The position numbers and the translations under genes are program-made. From assembly GCF_009939225.1 (NCBI RefSeq), contig NZ_JAACJR010000009.1:124001-188000 (forward strand): a stretch of DNA of 64,000 bases. Reading direction: 5' to 3'. Shown piece by piece: positions 44,256 to 52,538 of the stretch (position 1 is its first letter; every line of letters begins with the position of its first letter). Source of the stretch: Sediminibacterium soli. GTDB taxonomy: Bacteria > Bacteroidota > Bacteroidia > Chitinophagales > Chitinophagaceae. The notes below the pieces were generated by a model. That model was not told where the DNA came from, did not search any database, and saw nothing but the letters and a program-made list of their open reading frames with translations.

Positions 44256-45333
44256 GACAGGACAAAAAACAGTAACCGAAGAATATTGCAGGCAGTTCAA
44301 AAAAAACAGGGGTACGGATATCCGCTATGTTTTTTTTGATCCCAGGTGGCCCATATATACAGGAAAAATGAAATGGCGCATCATGTTTGAGCATATGCGT
44401 TACCAGTTCTGGAAGCAGGTGCAGGTTCCGCTCAAAGCCTGGTATCATAAATGCGATATTGTTTTCTGCGGCGACTATTTTGCTCCGTATATCCATTTCG
44501 GATATAAAACCGTTGAAATATTTTATGACGCTTTCTTTTTTGAAAATCCCGAACACTGCAATAAACTCTGGCTGAAACTGTTTCATCATCTTGCCATGCC
44601 TGCCGCCCGCAGATGCAAAAAAATTGTTACGATCACCGATTATTCCAAAGGCCGGCTGCACGAACTTGCCGGGTTCCCCCTCGAAAAACTGGTAACGATA
44701 TATCCTGCGCCAAAAACATTTCAGTCAGATACTGCTGATATAAAAAACAGCAGCAGGTTTATCCGTCCGGGAAAAAGATACCTTCTTCATGTGGGTGTGA
44801 TGGAAAAACGCAAGAACCTGCCCCGACTGATCGAGGCATTCGCGATGCTTACCCAAAAAGGGTTTGAAGATGTAGACCTGATACTGGTAGGCCAGGGCAA
44901 CGGCAAGATCAACTCAGACGATTCGGCAAATGTGTACCAGGCAATTGCCGACCATGGTCTGAAGGATCGTGTGATACTGACAGGTTACCTGCCCGATGAG
45001 GAAGTGGCCCCGCTGTACAGAAATGCGTTTATGTATGTGTTTCCTTCCATCAACGAAGGCTTTGGCTTACCGATCCTGGAGGCATTTCGCTTTGGTCTTC
45101 CTGTGATAGCCGCCAACAATACCTGTTTGCCCGAAGTTGGCGGAGATGGCATGCTTGTCTTTAACCCGTTTGATCCGGCGGATATCTGCGCCAAAATCGA
45201 AGCCGTTGTTTCAGATAATGCGCTTCGTACCGAACTGATCCGAAAAGGCAGGGACAGACTGCATTTTTTTTCCTGGGAGAAAGCAACGGCGCAACTAACC
45301 GATGTATTCAGGGAGGTCTGCAAAAAAGCCTGA
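44209..45333 (+). CDS. Family 1/4 glycosyltransferase
   Basis: A 374-residue GT-B enzyme, with a C-terminal Glycos_transf_1 domain: LLHVGVMEKRKNLPRLIEAF at about 188-207, LVGQGNGKI, LTGYLPDEEVAPLYRNA and the donor-site FPSINEGFGLPILEAFRFGLPVIAAN with the EX7E pattern. The N-terminal half begins MKMIVGVDIWDLRVAKTGQK. That segment is clearly part of the fold, so the 41-47 nt overlap with the polymerase gene is real and not a mis-called start. It likely transfers one sugar of the repeat unit. Confidence 0.92.
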   Translation: MKMIVGVDIWDLRVAKTGQKTVTEEYCRQFKKNRGTDIRYVFFDPRWPIYTGKMKWRIMFEHMRYQFWKQVQVPLKAWYHKCDIVFCGDYFAPYIHFGYKTVEIFYDAFFFENPEHCNKLWLKLFHHLAMPAARRCKKIVTITDYSKGRLHELAGFPLEKLVTIYPAPKTFQSDTADIKNSSRFIRPGKRYLLHVGVMEKRKNLPRLIEAFAMLTQKGFEDVDLILVGQGNGKINSDDSANVYQAIADHGLKDRVILTGYLPDEEVAPLYRNAFMYVFPSINEGFGLPILEAFRFGLPVIAANNTCLPEVGGDGMLVFNPFDPADICAKIEAVVSDNALRTELIRKGRDRLHFFSWEKATAQLTDVFREVCKKA

Positions 45334-45384
45334 TATCGGATAAGGACCCATACAACCTCGGCTATTCCTAGTATCTTCGCAACT

Positions 45385-46344
45385 ATGCGCAAAGTTGCCC
45401 TGATTACAGGAATTACAGGACAGGATGGTTCCTACCTAAGCAAATTGTTGCTCGAAAAAGGCTTTCATGTGGTGGGTGTTACCAGAAGTTATACCACGGC
45501 CAACGTAAAAAATCTCTCTTACCTTGGTATACAGGAAGATGTGGAAATAGCAGAATGCGATCTGTTCGATATCGTGGGTATTATTCACCTGCTCAGAAAG
45601 TATAAGCCGGCTCACATCTACAATCTTGCCGCGCAGAGTTCGGTGAGTCTTTCTTTTGATCAGCCCATCGGTACCATTAAATACAATATCGAGAGCGTTC
45701 TCAACCTTCTGGAAGCCATCCGGCTTTCCGATCCTACCATACGTTTTTACCAGGCGTCCAGCAGCGAGATGTACGGCGCAGTGAACAGTTTACCTGTTTC
45801 GCTGTCTACCCATCTCAACCCGGTAAGTCCGTATGCGGTATCCAAGGCATCGGCATTTATGCTTACCAATAACTACCGGAATGCCTACCAGTTATTCGCC
45901 GTCAACGGAATCCTGTTTAACCACGAATCCTACCTGCGCACGGAAAACTTTTTCGTAAAAAAAGTGATCACACAGTGCCTGCAGATCAGACAGGGAAAAA
46001 AGGAACAGCTGGGAGTGGGTAATATTGATATCAAACGCGATTTTGGTTATGCACCCGATTATGTTGAAGCCATGTTCCTGGCGATGAATCATGACAGTCC
46101 GGGCAACTACCTGGTATGCTCAGGCAAATCCATCTCTCTGAGAGAAATCGTATTGCATGTATTCAGCCGACTGGGTATCGATCCTGAACGGCTTGTTATC
46201 GATCCTTCTCTGTACAGGCCTTCCGAAATTGAAGACCTGTATGGCGACAATACCGATACCAGGTCAATCCTGCAGTGGAATTATGCAAAAGATTTCACCG
46301 GTGTGCTTGACCTGCTGATTGAAGAGGAACTGGCCAATAGTTAA
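45385..46344 (+). CDS. GDP-mannose 4,6-dehydratase-like protein
   Basis: A 319-residue extended SDR of the Gmd family: GITGQDGSYLSKLLLEKGF (9-27), the Ser126 region QASSSEMYG, Tyr150 and Lys154 in PVSPYAVSKASAF, and the substrate-site VRNFF-like RTENFFVKKVITQ. Gmd turns GDP-mannose into GDP-4-keto-6-deoxymannose, the precursor of fucose, rhamnose and perosamine. The protein is somewhat shorter than E. coli Gmd (373), and a reductase or epimerase paralogue is possible. TATCTTCG 5 nt before the ATG may be a variant -7 box. Confidence 0.88.
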   Translation: MRKVALITGITGQDGSYLSKLLLEKGFHVVGVTRSYTTANVKNLSYLGIQEDVEIAECDLFDIVGIIHLLRKYKPAHIYNLAAQSSVSLSFDQPIGTIKYNIESVLNLLEAIRLSDPTIRFYQASSSEMYGAVNSLPVSLSTHLNPVSPYAVSKASAFMLTNNYRNAYQLFAVNGILFNHESYLRTENFFVKKVITQCLQIRQGKKEQLGVGNIDIKRDFGYAPDYVEAMFLAMNHDSPGNYLVCSGKSISLREIVLHVFSRLGIDPERLVIDPSLYRPSEIEDLYGDNTDTRSILQWNYAKDFTGVLDLLIEEELANS

Positions 46345-46368
46345 CCATCCAACCGACAAGCCATTCAC

Positions 46369-47454
46369 ATGAGAATCCTGGTATTGGGTCAGACTCCCCC
46401 ACCCTACGGCGGCCAATCCATCAATATCAAAAAAATGCTGGATGCAATGGCGCATGCGGGCGTCGGTCACCGGTTTGTACGTCTTAACTTCAGCGACGAG
46501 ATCCAGGATATGGGCAGTTTCAGCCTGAAAAAAATGGCAAGACTGGCAGGTATTTTTCTCCGGCTGTTATGGAACCTGCTGGTCTATCGCCCGTCTTTTG
46601 TGTATTATCCGCCCGCCGGACCGCTGATGACGCCGGTATTGCGCGATATCGTCCTTTTATTCCCGGTGCGTTTATTCGGGGTGAAGCGCATTTTCCATTT
46701 TCACGCAGGAGGTGTTTCCCATATCTATGCCCGATGCAACCCGGTGCTCAAAGCACTGTATCGTTTTGCTTATTACCGGGCTGAACATTCCATCTGCCTC
46801 AGCGAATACGGCCGGAAAGATGCCATTGCCCTGCAAAGCCGGGCCATTCATATCATACCATCCGGTGTGGCCGATATCGGTACACACCCATCCACGATAA
46901 CCGGTCACCAACCCTTTTGTGTGTTGTTCATGGGTCTTTGCTCGGAAAGCAAGGGTATCCTGGATTTTATAGATACCATCCGCCTGGCAAGACAGGATCA
47001 TCCGGGTATTACCGGAAAAATACTGGGCGCTGTCTTTTCTGAAAAAGAGAAACGGGCCATTGAGGCCGCCGTGGCCGAAGGAATCATCCGATATGAGGGG
47101 GTGCAGACAGGCCCAGCCAAAATCGGGCATATCAGGGAAGCACAGGCATTGCTGTTCCCCAGTTTTTTTGAATCGGAGAACTTCCCCACGGTCATACTGG
47201 AGGCTTTTTCTGCAGGGCTCCCCGTGGTTGCCACCCGCTGGCGCGGCATCCGCGACCAGGTGCATCCGGCAAAAAACGGGTTTCTGCACGAGGTGCACGA
47301 CACAAAGGGCATGGCCGCCTCCCTCGTGCGGCTGGCCCGGGATCCGCAATTGTATACAGGACTGTCGGCAAATGCCCGGCATGATTTTGAAACTTACTAT
47401 ACCTTGAATAATTTTGACGCGGCAATTGTTAACTTTTACAAATCGACAGAATGA
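46369..47454 (+). CDS. Family 4 glycosyltransferase
   Basis: A 361-residue GT-B enzyme. The N-terminal half has MRILVLGQTPPPYGGQSINIKKML, the start typical of GT4 polysaccharide transferases. The C-terminal donor-binding half has FCVLFMGLCSESKGILDFIDTI, EGVQTGPAKIGHIREAQALLFPSFFESENFPTVILEAFSAGLPVVATRWRGI, with the EX7E pattern. A hydrophobic segment at about 55-75 may sit in the membrane. It ends in a 4-nt overlap with the epimerase gene. Donor and acceptor are unknown. Confidence 0.92.
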   Translation: MRILVLGQTPPPYGGQSINIKKMLDAMAHAGVGHRFVRLNFSDEIQDMGSFSLKKMARLAGIFLRLLWNLLVYRPSFVYYPPAGPLMTPVLRDIVLLFPVRLFGVKRIFHFHAGGVSHIYARCNPVLKALYRFAYYRAEHSICLSEYGRKDAIALQSRAIHIIPSGVADIGTHPSTITGHQPFCVLFMGLCSESKGILDFIDTIRLARQDHPGITGKILGAVFSEKEKRAIEAAVAEGIIRYEGVQTGPAKIGHIREAQALLFPSFFESENFPTVILEAFSAGLPVVATRWRGIRDQVHPAKNGFLHEVHDTKGMAASLVRLARDPQLYTGLSANARHDFETYYTLNNFDAAIVNFYKSTE

Positions 47455-48443
47455 TGCGGTTCCTGATCACCGGCGCAAATGGATTTATCGGCACCAACCT
47501 GTTTGAAGCTTTACGGAAGGCTGGGTTTGGCATTTATTCTGCCGCTCTGGTAGATATTGCGGAGCCAAAAATCGAATTACAATCGCATGAACGCTGGTAC
47601 CGGACCGATATACTCGATACAAAAGCAGTGGACGCCGTTTTTGCAGAAGTAAAACCGGATATCGTGATACACCTGGCGGCTGAAACCGCCTGTTTACCCG
47701 AGATGTCGATGGATGATTATGTGGTGAATACCCGGGGCTCGGAAAATATTTTCAACGCCTGTGAAGCCTGTGGCGTCCGGTTCCTGGTGCACACCTCTAC
47801 GCAGTTCGTTAACCAGAAAGATGCCCCGCTTACGGATACCGATTACGCACCCCATACCGTATACGGCGAATCGAAAGTGATTGCGGAACAGATGCTGCGC
47901 AACAACGGCTATCATTTTAACTGGTGCATCATACGTCCCACCAATATCTGGGGCTCCTGGCATTTGCGGTACCCCTATGAATTCTGGCGCGTACTGCGTG
48001 AGGGCAAATACCTGCACCCCGGCAACCGGAAAGTGGTTCGCTCCTATGGGTATGTAGGCAATGTATGCTGGCAGATCATCCAGCTTATCAAAAGAAGGGA
48101 GGAGCAGCATTTTTCGAAAACTGTTTTTTATGTGGGTGATAAGCCCGTGAATATGCTGGAGTGGACAAACGATTTTTCTCTTGCGATCGTCAACAAACCG
48201 GTGCGTATCGTTCCTTCCTCGTTCGTTTATATGCTGGCGCTAACAGGCTCGGCGCTGCGTTTGCTGCGCATCCGTTTTCCGATCACCCTGTCGCGCTACA
48301 AAAGCATGACAACGGATAATCCTGCACCGATGGATAAAACATTTACGGTACTCGGACATCCGCCCTATACACAAAAAGAGGGTGTGCAGCATACAGCCGC
48401 CTGGTTGCAAACATTTTGGCAGAACCAGAAAAAACAAGGGTAA
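47451..48443 (+). CDS. NAD-dependent epimerase/dehydratase
   Basis: A 330-residue extended SDR with GANGFIG (8-14), HLAAETA, STQFVNQKDAP and the catalytic Tyr-x3-Lys in TVYGESKVIAEQ. RPTNIWGSWH follows, the substrate-binding region. It resembles UDP-glucose 4-epimerase or dTDP-4-dehydrorhamnose-type enzymes; which sugar it handles is unclear. Two ATGs lie side by side at its start (47451 and 47454), so the true start could be one codon later. It overlaps the WecG-type gene as TAATG. Confidence 0.9.
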   Translation: MMRFLITGANGFIGTNLFEALRKAGFGIYSAALVDIAEPKIELQSHERWYRTDILDTKAVDAVFAEVKPDIVIHLAAETACLPEMSMDDYVVNTRGSENIFNACEACGVRFLVHTSTQFVNQKDAPLTDTDYAPHTVYGESKVIAEQMLRNNGYHFNWCIIRPTNIWGSWHLRYPYEFWRVLREGKYLHPGNRKVVRSYGYVGNVCWQIIQLIKRREEQHFSKTVFYVGDKPVNMLEWTNDFSLAIVNKPVRIVPSSFVYMLALTGSALRLLRIRFPITLSRYKSMTTDNPAPMDKTFTVLGHPPYTQKEGVQHTAAWLQTFWQNQKKQG

Positions 48444-49222
48444 TGAACGAGCAGGTTGCGCCAAAAGTCAATATCGCCGGCACCGGTATCAGCAATGTAA
48501 CACTGGAAGAAACACTCGGTCTGTTCGACGAATGGATCCGCAACGGCAGCAAAAAACGTGTCTGCGTAACACCGGTGAACTGTGTTGTATGGGCCGACGC
48601 CAACAGGGAGCTGCAGCATATCTACAATACCGCCGATCTTACCTTATGCGATGGTGTGCCGCTTATCTGGGCATCGAAGTGGCTGGGACAGACATCGCTG
48701 CGGGGAAGGGTTACCGGGCTTGACCTGCTGCCCGCGTTTGTGGATCATTGTTACCAAAAAGGCTATTCCATGTTCTTCCTGGGATCTGCGCCCGAAACCA
48801 ACACCCTTCTCAAAAAGAAACTCGATACCGCTTATCCCGGAATCCGCGTTGCAGGCATGTACAGCCCGCCCTTCGCCAAAACATTCAGTGATGCGGAAAA
48901 TGAAAAAATACTTGCCCTGATCAACCAGGCAAAACCCGATATCGTCTGGGTCAGTCTTACCGCCCCCAAGCAGGATTACTGGATCTACGGCATGTTTGAG
49001 CATATGAACACCCATATCGCCGTCGGCATCGGCGGCGCACTCGATGTGTTGGCGGGCAATATAGCGCGCGCCCCCCGCTGGATGCAAAAAAACGGACTGG
49101 AATGGCTATTCCGGTTCTGTAAAGAGCCAAAACGGCTGTTCAGACGCTATTTTGTCGAAGCCCCCCGGATCATCCCCCTGATTTTACGGCAGAAAACCGC
49201 CCTGAAACATCCGGAACGATAA
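48443..49222 (+). CDS. WecG/TagA/CpsF family glycosyltransferase
   Basis: A 259-residue GT26 transferase with family blocks KRVCVTPVNCVVWADANRELQHIYNTADLTLCDGVPLIWASKWLG, DLLPAFVDHC, MFFLGSAPETNTLLKKKL, and VGIGGALDVLAGNIARAPRWMQKNGLEWLFRF. Such enzymes (UDP-ManNAcA or UDP-ManNAc transferases) often add the second sugar to a lipid-linked GlcNAc-type primer. The ATG at 48443 overlaps the previous stop; the frame could extend nine codons upstream but those are not family-like. It is the last gene of the first plus-strand series. Confidence 0.94.
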   Translation: MNEQVAPKVNIAGTGISNVTLEETLGLFDEWIRNGSKKRVCVTPVNCVVWADANRELQHIYNTADLTLCDGVPLIWASKWLGQTSLRGRVTGLDLLPAFVDHCYQKGYSMFFLGSAPETNTLLKKKLDTAYPGIRVAGMYSPPFAKTFSDAENEKILALINQAKPDIVWVSLTAPKQDYWIYGMFEHMNTHIAVGIGGALDVLAGNIARAPRWMQKNGLEWLFRFCKEPKRLFRRYFVEAPRIIPLILRQKTALKHPER

Positions 49223-49236
49223 TTGCATAGTGCAAT
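49222..49236 (+). promoter_or_regulatory. Inverted repeat upstream of the sugar-transferase promoter
   Basis: ATTGCA-TAG-TGCAAT has perfect 6-bp arms, 12 nt upstream of the -33 element at 49249. Its position suits a binding site for a dimeric regulator; no regulator is identified, so this is tentative. Confidence 0.35.
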
Positions 49237-49248
49237 GTTGTAATATGT

Positions 49249-49280
49249 TTTGTCCGGCAAGTTTTCGCGCTCTATCTTTG
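49249..49280 (+). promoter_or_regulatory. Bacteroidota-type promoter of the initiating sugar transferase
   Basis: TTTG (49249-49252), a 20-nt spacer and TATCTTTG (49273-49280) are a full match to the TTTG-N19..21-TAnnTTTG consensus. The ATG is at 49379, leaving an untranslated leader of roughly 90 nt. It divides the plus-strand genes into two transcripts. Confidence 0.8.
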
Positions 49281-49378
49281 ACAGAGGCCACGCCAACCCA
49301 ATTGAGACAGATTATAGTATGATTGTGCGATAGCATCCCAAGAACCTTGCTAAATTTTTGGTTTGCAAGACTAATTAT

Positions 49379-50788
49379 ATGCAGAAGAAATACAATAAGT
49401 ATACCGTTCTCCGCTATATACTGGACGCTCCCATTGTCTGTATTTCTTACCTGCTTACCGCCTATATTACCAAAGGCAACCAGCTGACCGCGGGCGCCGG
49501 GCATTTACTGACCATATTGTTTATTTCGCTGTTGCTCTGGTACCTGGCCACTTCTTTTTCGCATCTGTATGCCGACAGGCGCTCGAACAAATTTTCGGAG
49601 GAGATCATATTCATCCTTTACACGCTGATCATCTATATGGTTATGCTCAGTTCAGGTTTTTTTTTCCTTAACAGCCTGATCCAGATAGAGCACACACTTG
49701 GTTTTTTCCTGGTGCTGGTGATCATGCTGTTTCTGGTGCTTACGCTATCCAAATACATCATCCGCAAATACCTGCACTCGGCCATTTTTCAGGGAAAACT
49801 TTTTGACAATGTGCTGATAGTGGGTGGCACCGCCTCGGCTTTTGATTTTTACGAAACCATCAACAAATATTACTACTACGGGTATAAATGCATAGGCTTT
49901 GTAGACAATACCACCAAGGCAATGAATGGCTGCCCCTATAAAGGAAAGATCGAAAACCTGCCTGCAATTTTGCAGGATCAGCGGATTGACGAGGTGGTGA
50001 TTGCACTGCCCGCCACGGAGAGCGAAAAGATCCAGGAATGTATCGAAACCTGTGATATCTATGCGATCAGAACACGGATCATCCCCGATTTGCCACAGTA
50101 TACCTCCTCCAGCATACAGATGAACAATATCGGGCTGCTGCCGGTGATCAATATTCGCGCCCTGCCCCTGGACACTTTCTCCAACCGGCTTTTGAAAAGG
50201 GTATTTGATATTGTTTTTTCGTTTCTGTTCCTGGCATTGATCGGTATCTGGCTTTTTCCGCTGATTGCCATCATCGTGAAACTGACATCAAGGGGCCCGG
50301 GCTATTTTAAGCAGGAAAGATGGGGGTTAAACAACGAAAGGATCACCTGTTATAAGTTCAGGACCATGTACGCCGATAACCACGATATCGACGCACGCGG
50401 TTTTTACAGACAGGCCACCCGCCATGATCCTCGCATCACCCGGTTCGGGACTTTCCTGCGCAGGTCCAACCTGGACGAATTGCCACAGTTCTGGAATGTA
50501 TTGCTGGGTAATATGTCGGTGGTGGGCCCCAGGCCGCATCCCACTCCCCTGAACCTTGAATCGATCCATACGGTTGAGAATTATATGCTGCGCCACCTGG
50601 TAAAACCGGGCATCACCGGCTGGGCCCAGGTAAACGGCTGCAGGGGCGAGACAAAAGCGCTTGGCGCCATGCAGAAACGGGTAGACCTGGATCTGTACTA
50701 CATACACCGCTGGACTTTCTGGATGGATTGCCAGATCATCCTGCAAACAATAATCAATATGATCCGCGGGGATCAGAATGCTTATTAA
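49379..50788 (+). CDS. Undecaprenyl-phosphate glucose-type phosphotransferase (WcaJ-like)
   Basis: A 469-residue polytopic initiating transferase. It has four or five predicted helices in the first 125 residues, a cytoplasmic CoA-binding-like domain (about 140-260; [19 protein letters not shown]), another hydrophobic segment (about 278-298) and the C-terminal bacterial sugar transferase domain. That domain has [45 protein letters not shown] and [15 protein letters not shown]. It transfers a hexose-1-phosphate to undecaprenyl phosphate to start a repeat unit. The locus has a second, small initiating enzyme (PglC type) at its other end. Confidence 0.94.
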   Translation: MQKKYNKYTVLRYILDAPIVCISYLLTAYITKGNQLTAGAGHLLTILFISLLLWYLATSFSHLYADRRSNKFSEEIIFILYTLIIYMVMLSSGFFFLNSLIQIEHTLGFFLVLVIMLFLVLTLSKYIIRKYLHSAIFQGKLFDNVLIVGGTASAFDFYETINKYYYYGYKCIGFVDNTTKAMNGCPYKGKIENLPAILQDQRIDEVVIALPATESEKIQECIETCDIYAIRTRIIPDLPQYTSSSIQMNNIGLLPVINIRALPLDTFSNRLLKRVFDIVFSFLFLALIGIWLFPLIAIIVKLTSRGPGYFKQERWGLNNERITCYKFRTMYADNHDIDARGFYRQATRHDPRITRFGTFLRRSNLDELPQFWNVLLGNMSVVGPRPHPTPLNLESIHTVENYMLRHLVKPGITGWAQVNGCRGETKALGAMQKRVDLDLYYIHRWTFWMDCQIILQTIINMIRGDQNAY

Positions 50789-50801
50789 TGACAAATTTTT
50801 C

Positions 50802-52463
50802 ATGATGCGAACCCTCAAACCTTATCATATTGCGCTGAGCATTTGCCTGCTCTTCGGTGTCTTTGCTTCCAGTAGCCTCAAAAGCCAGGCTGTATGGGAA
50901 AACCAAACGGCAGAAGTGTACCAGTTTTTATACCGCATGTCTCAAAAAGGCCTGCTGGTATTCGACGATATGGTAAGGCCTGTGAGCAGAACCTATATCG
51001 CCGGTTGCCTTGATACACTTGCTGCAAAGAGCGGCTCACTGTCATCGGTTGAAAAAAAAGAGCTGGCTTTTTACCAGAGAGAATATACCGACCGGGCACT
51101 TAGCGACAGCGCTGCAAACGGCCGCCTGTTCAGAACAGATCCCTTCAACCGCTGGCGGATGGTGGATGTTAACAGCAATCATTTCATGCTGCGCATAGAT
51201 CCGGTTTTCAGCGCCTTTACGATCGGCGGCACCAACAAATCCGTGACACGGTACAGTTCGGGTATCAACCTGTACGGCTATGGCGGAAAACACTGGGCAT
51301 TTTATTTCTCCTATAATGATTTTACGGAAAAAGGCACCGGCATCGATACGCTCCGTTCTTTTACCCCGGAGAGCGGTTTTGTGACCAAGATCTCAGGCAA
51401 TAAAAAAAGCCATAATTTCAGCGAGATCCGTGCGGGCATCAGCTACCAGTTTAAAAATGGATCGATCTCCTTTAACCACGACCGTTTTTTGTGGGGCTAT
51501 GGAGAAAACGGCCGTATCGTACTTTCCGATAAGGCGCCGGCATACCCATATATACGCCTGGATTACCAGCCTTTACCCTGGCTATCGTTCAATTACATGC
51601 ATGCCTGGTTAAACTCCAATATCCTTGATTCGGCGCGTACCTACCCCACCGGCATCGGAACACCAACTTTTGGTGCAAGAAGGGAATTTTTTATACCCAA
51701 ATTCATGGCCGTGCACAGCATCCGCTTTACACCCGTAAAAGGGCTGGATATTGCGCTGGGAGAATCGATGGTGTACAGCGACCGGCTGGATATGGGCTAC
51801 CTGATGCCACTCAATTTCTACAAGGTATACGATAACCTGCGGAATAATAATAACATCAACGCTGGCTCCAACGGGCAACTCTTCATGCAGGTAAGTTCCC
51901 GGAACCACCTGCCCAAAACCCATCTCTATGCCAGTGTGTTTGCCGATGAGATACGCATGTCTGCCATATTTGATAAACAAAAAAGCAGGAACCAGATCGG
52001 CTATACCGTGGGCGCTTCCGTTACGGATATCGTGGTGCCTTATCTGACCATGGGACTGGAATATACCCGCATCAACCCATTTGTTTACCGGAACCTGCTG
52101 CCGGCACAGGACTTTACCAACAGCCGGTTTACGCTGGGCGACTGGATGGGCAGCAATGCAGACCGTTTTATCTGGTCAGTGAGGTATACACCGGCGGCCC
52201 GTCTTAAATTTCTTTTCCGGTACCAGTATATCCGCAAGGGCGGGGCTGGAACACTTGACCAGCAGTATTTTCAGCAACCCCAGCCGCCTTTTCTCTTTGA
52301 CCTGCAGAACAAACAATCCTGGATCAACACGCAGGTCAGTTATGAGTGGATCAACCGCCTCGTTTTCATCGGAACGCTCGATATGCGCAGTATCAAGCAG
52401 GGAACGGCAGGCACCTCCGTAAAAGACAATACTTTTGGTTTAGGGCTGCGCTACGGTCTCTGA
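50802..52463 (+). CDS. Wzi-like capsule assembly outer-membrane protein (first copy)
   Basis: A 553-residue protein with a signal peptide (about 1-31, ending SLKSQA) and a mature part with regular alternating strands (FYFSYNDFTEKGTGIDTLRSF ... and ending in an aromatic strand), typical of an outer-membrane beta-barrel. Family-type motifs are FNRWRMVDVNSNHFMLRIDPVFS and the barrel strand ISFNHDRFLWGYGENGRIVLSDKAP. Wzi is a capsule-binding lectin that anchors the polysaccharide to the cell surface. The frame also opens at 50778, inside the sugar transferase end; the ATG at 50802 gives the clean signal peptide. Confidence 0.85.
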   Translation: MMRTLKPYHIALSICLLFGVFASSSLKSQAVWENQTAEVYQFLYRMSQKGLLVFDDMVRPVSRTYIAGCLDTLAAKSGSLSSVEKKELAFYQREYTDRALSDSAANGRLFRTDPFNRWRMVDVNSNHFMLRIDPVFSAFTIGGTNKSVTRYSSGINLYGYGGKHWAFYFSYNDFTEKGTGIDTLRSFTPESGFVTKISGNKKSHNFSEIRAGISYQFKNGSISFNHDRFLWGYGENGRIVLSDKAPAYPYIRLDYQPLPWLSFNYMHAWLNSNILDSARTYPTGIGTPTFGARREFFIPKFMAVHSIRFTPVKGLDIALGESMVYSDRLDMGYLMPLNFYKVYDNLRNNNNINAGSNGQLFMQVSSRNHLPKTHLYASVFADEIRMSAIFDKQKSRNQIGYTVGASVTDIVVPYLTMGLEYTRINPFVYRNLLPAQDFTNSRFTLGDWMGSNADRFIWSVRYTPAARLKFLFRYQYIRKGGAGTLDQQYFQQPQPPFLFDLQNKQSWINTQVSYEWINRLVFIGTLDMRSIKQGTAGTSVKDNTFGLGLRYGL

Positions 52464-52491
52464 TCTGCAACCCGGTGCCTCTCAGCGATGC

Positions 52492-52523
52492 GTTGCCTGC
52501 TGAGTTTTAAGTTGCTATATTTG
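52492..52523 (+). promoter_or_regulatory. Bacteroidota-type promoter of the Wza-like export gene
   Basis: GTTG (52492-52495), a 20-nt spacer and TATATTTG (52516-52523). The -33 element differs from TTTG by one base. The ATG follows 15 nt after the -7 box. Confidence 0.65.
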
Positions 52524-52538
52524 ACCAATATATCGTAA

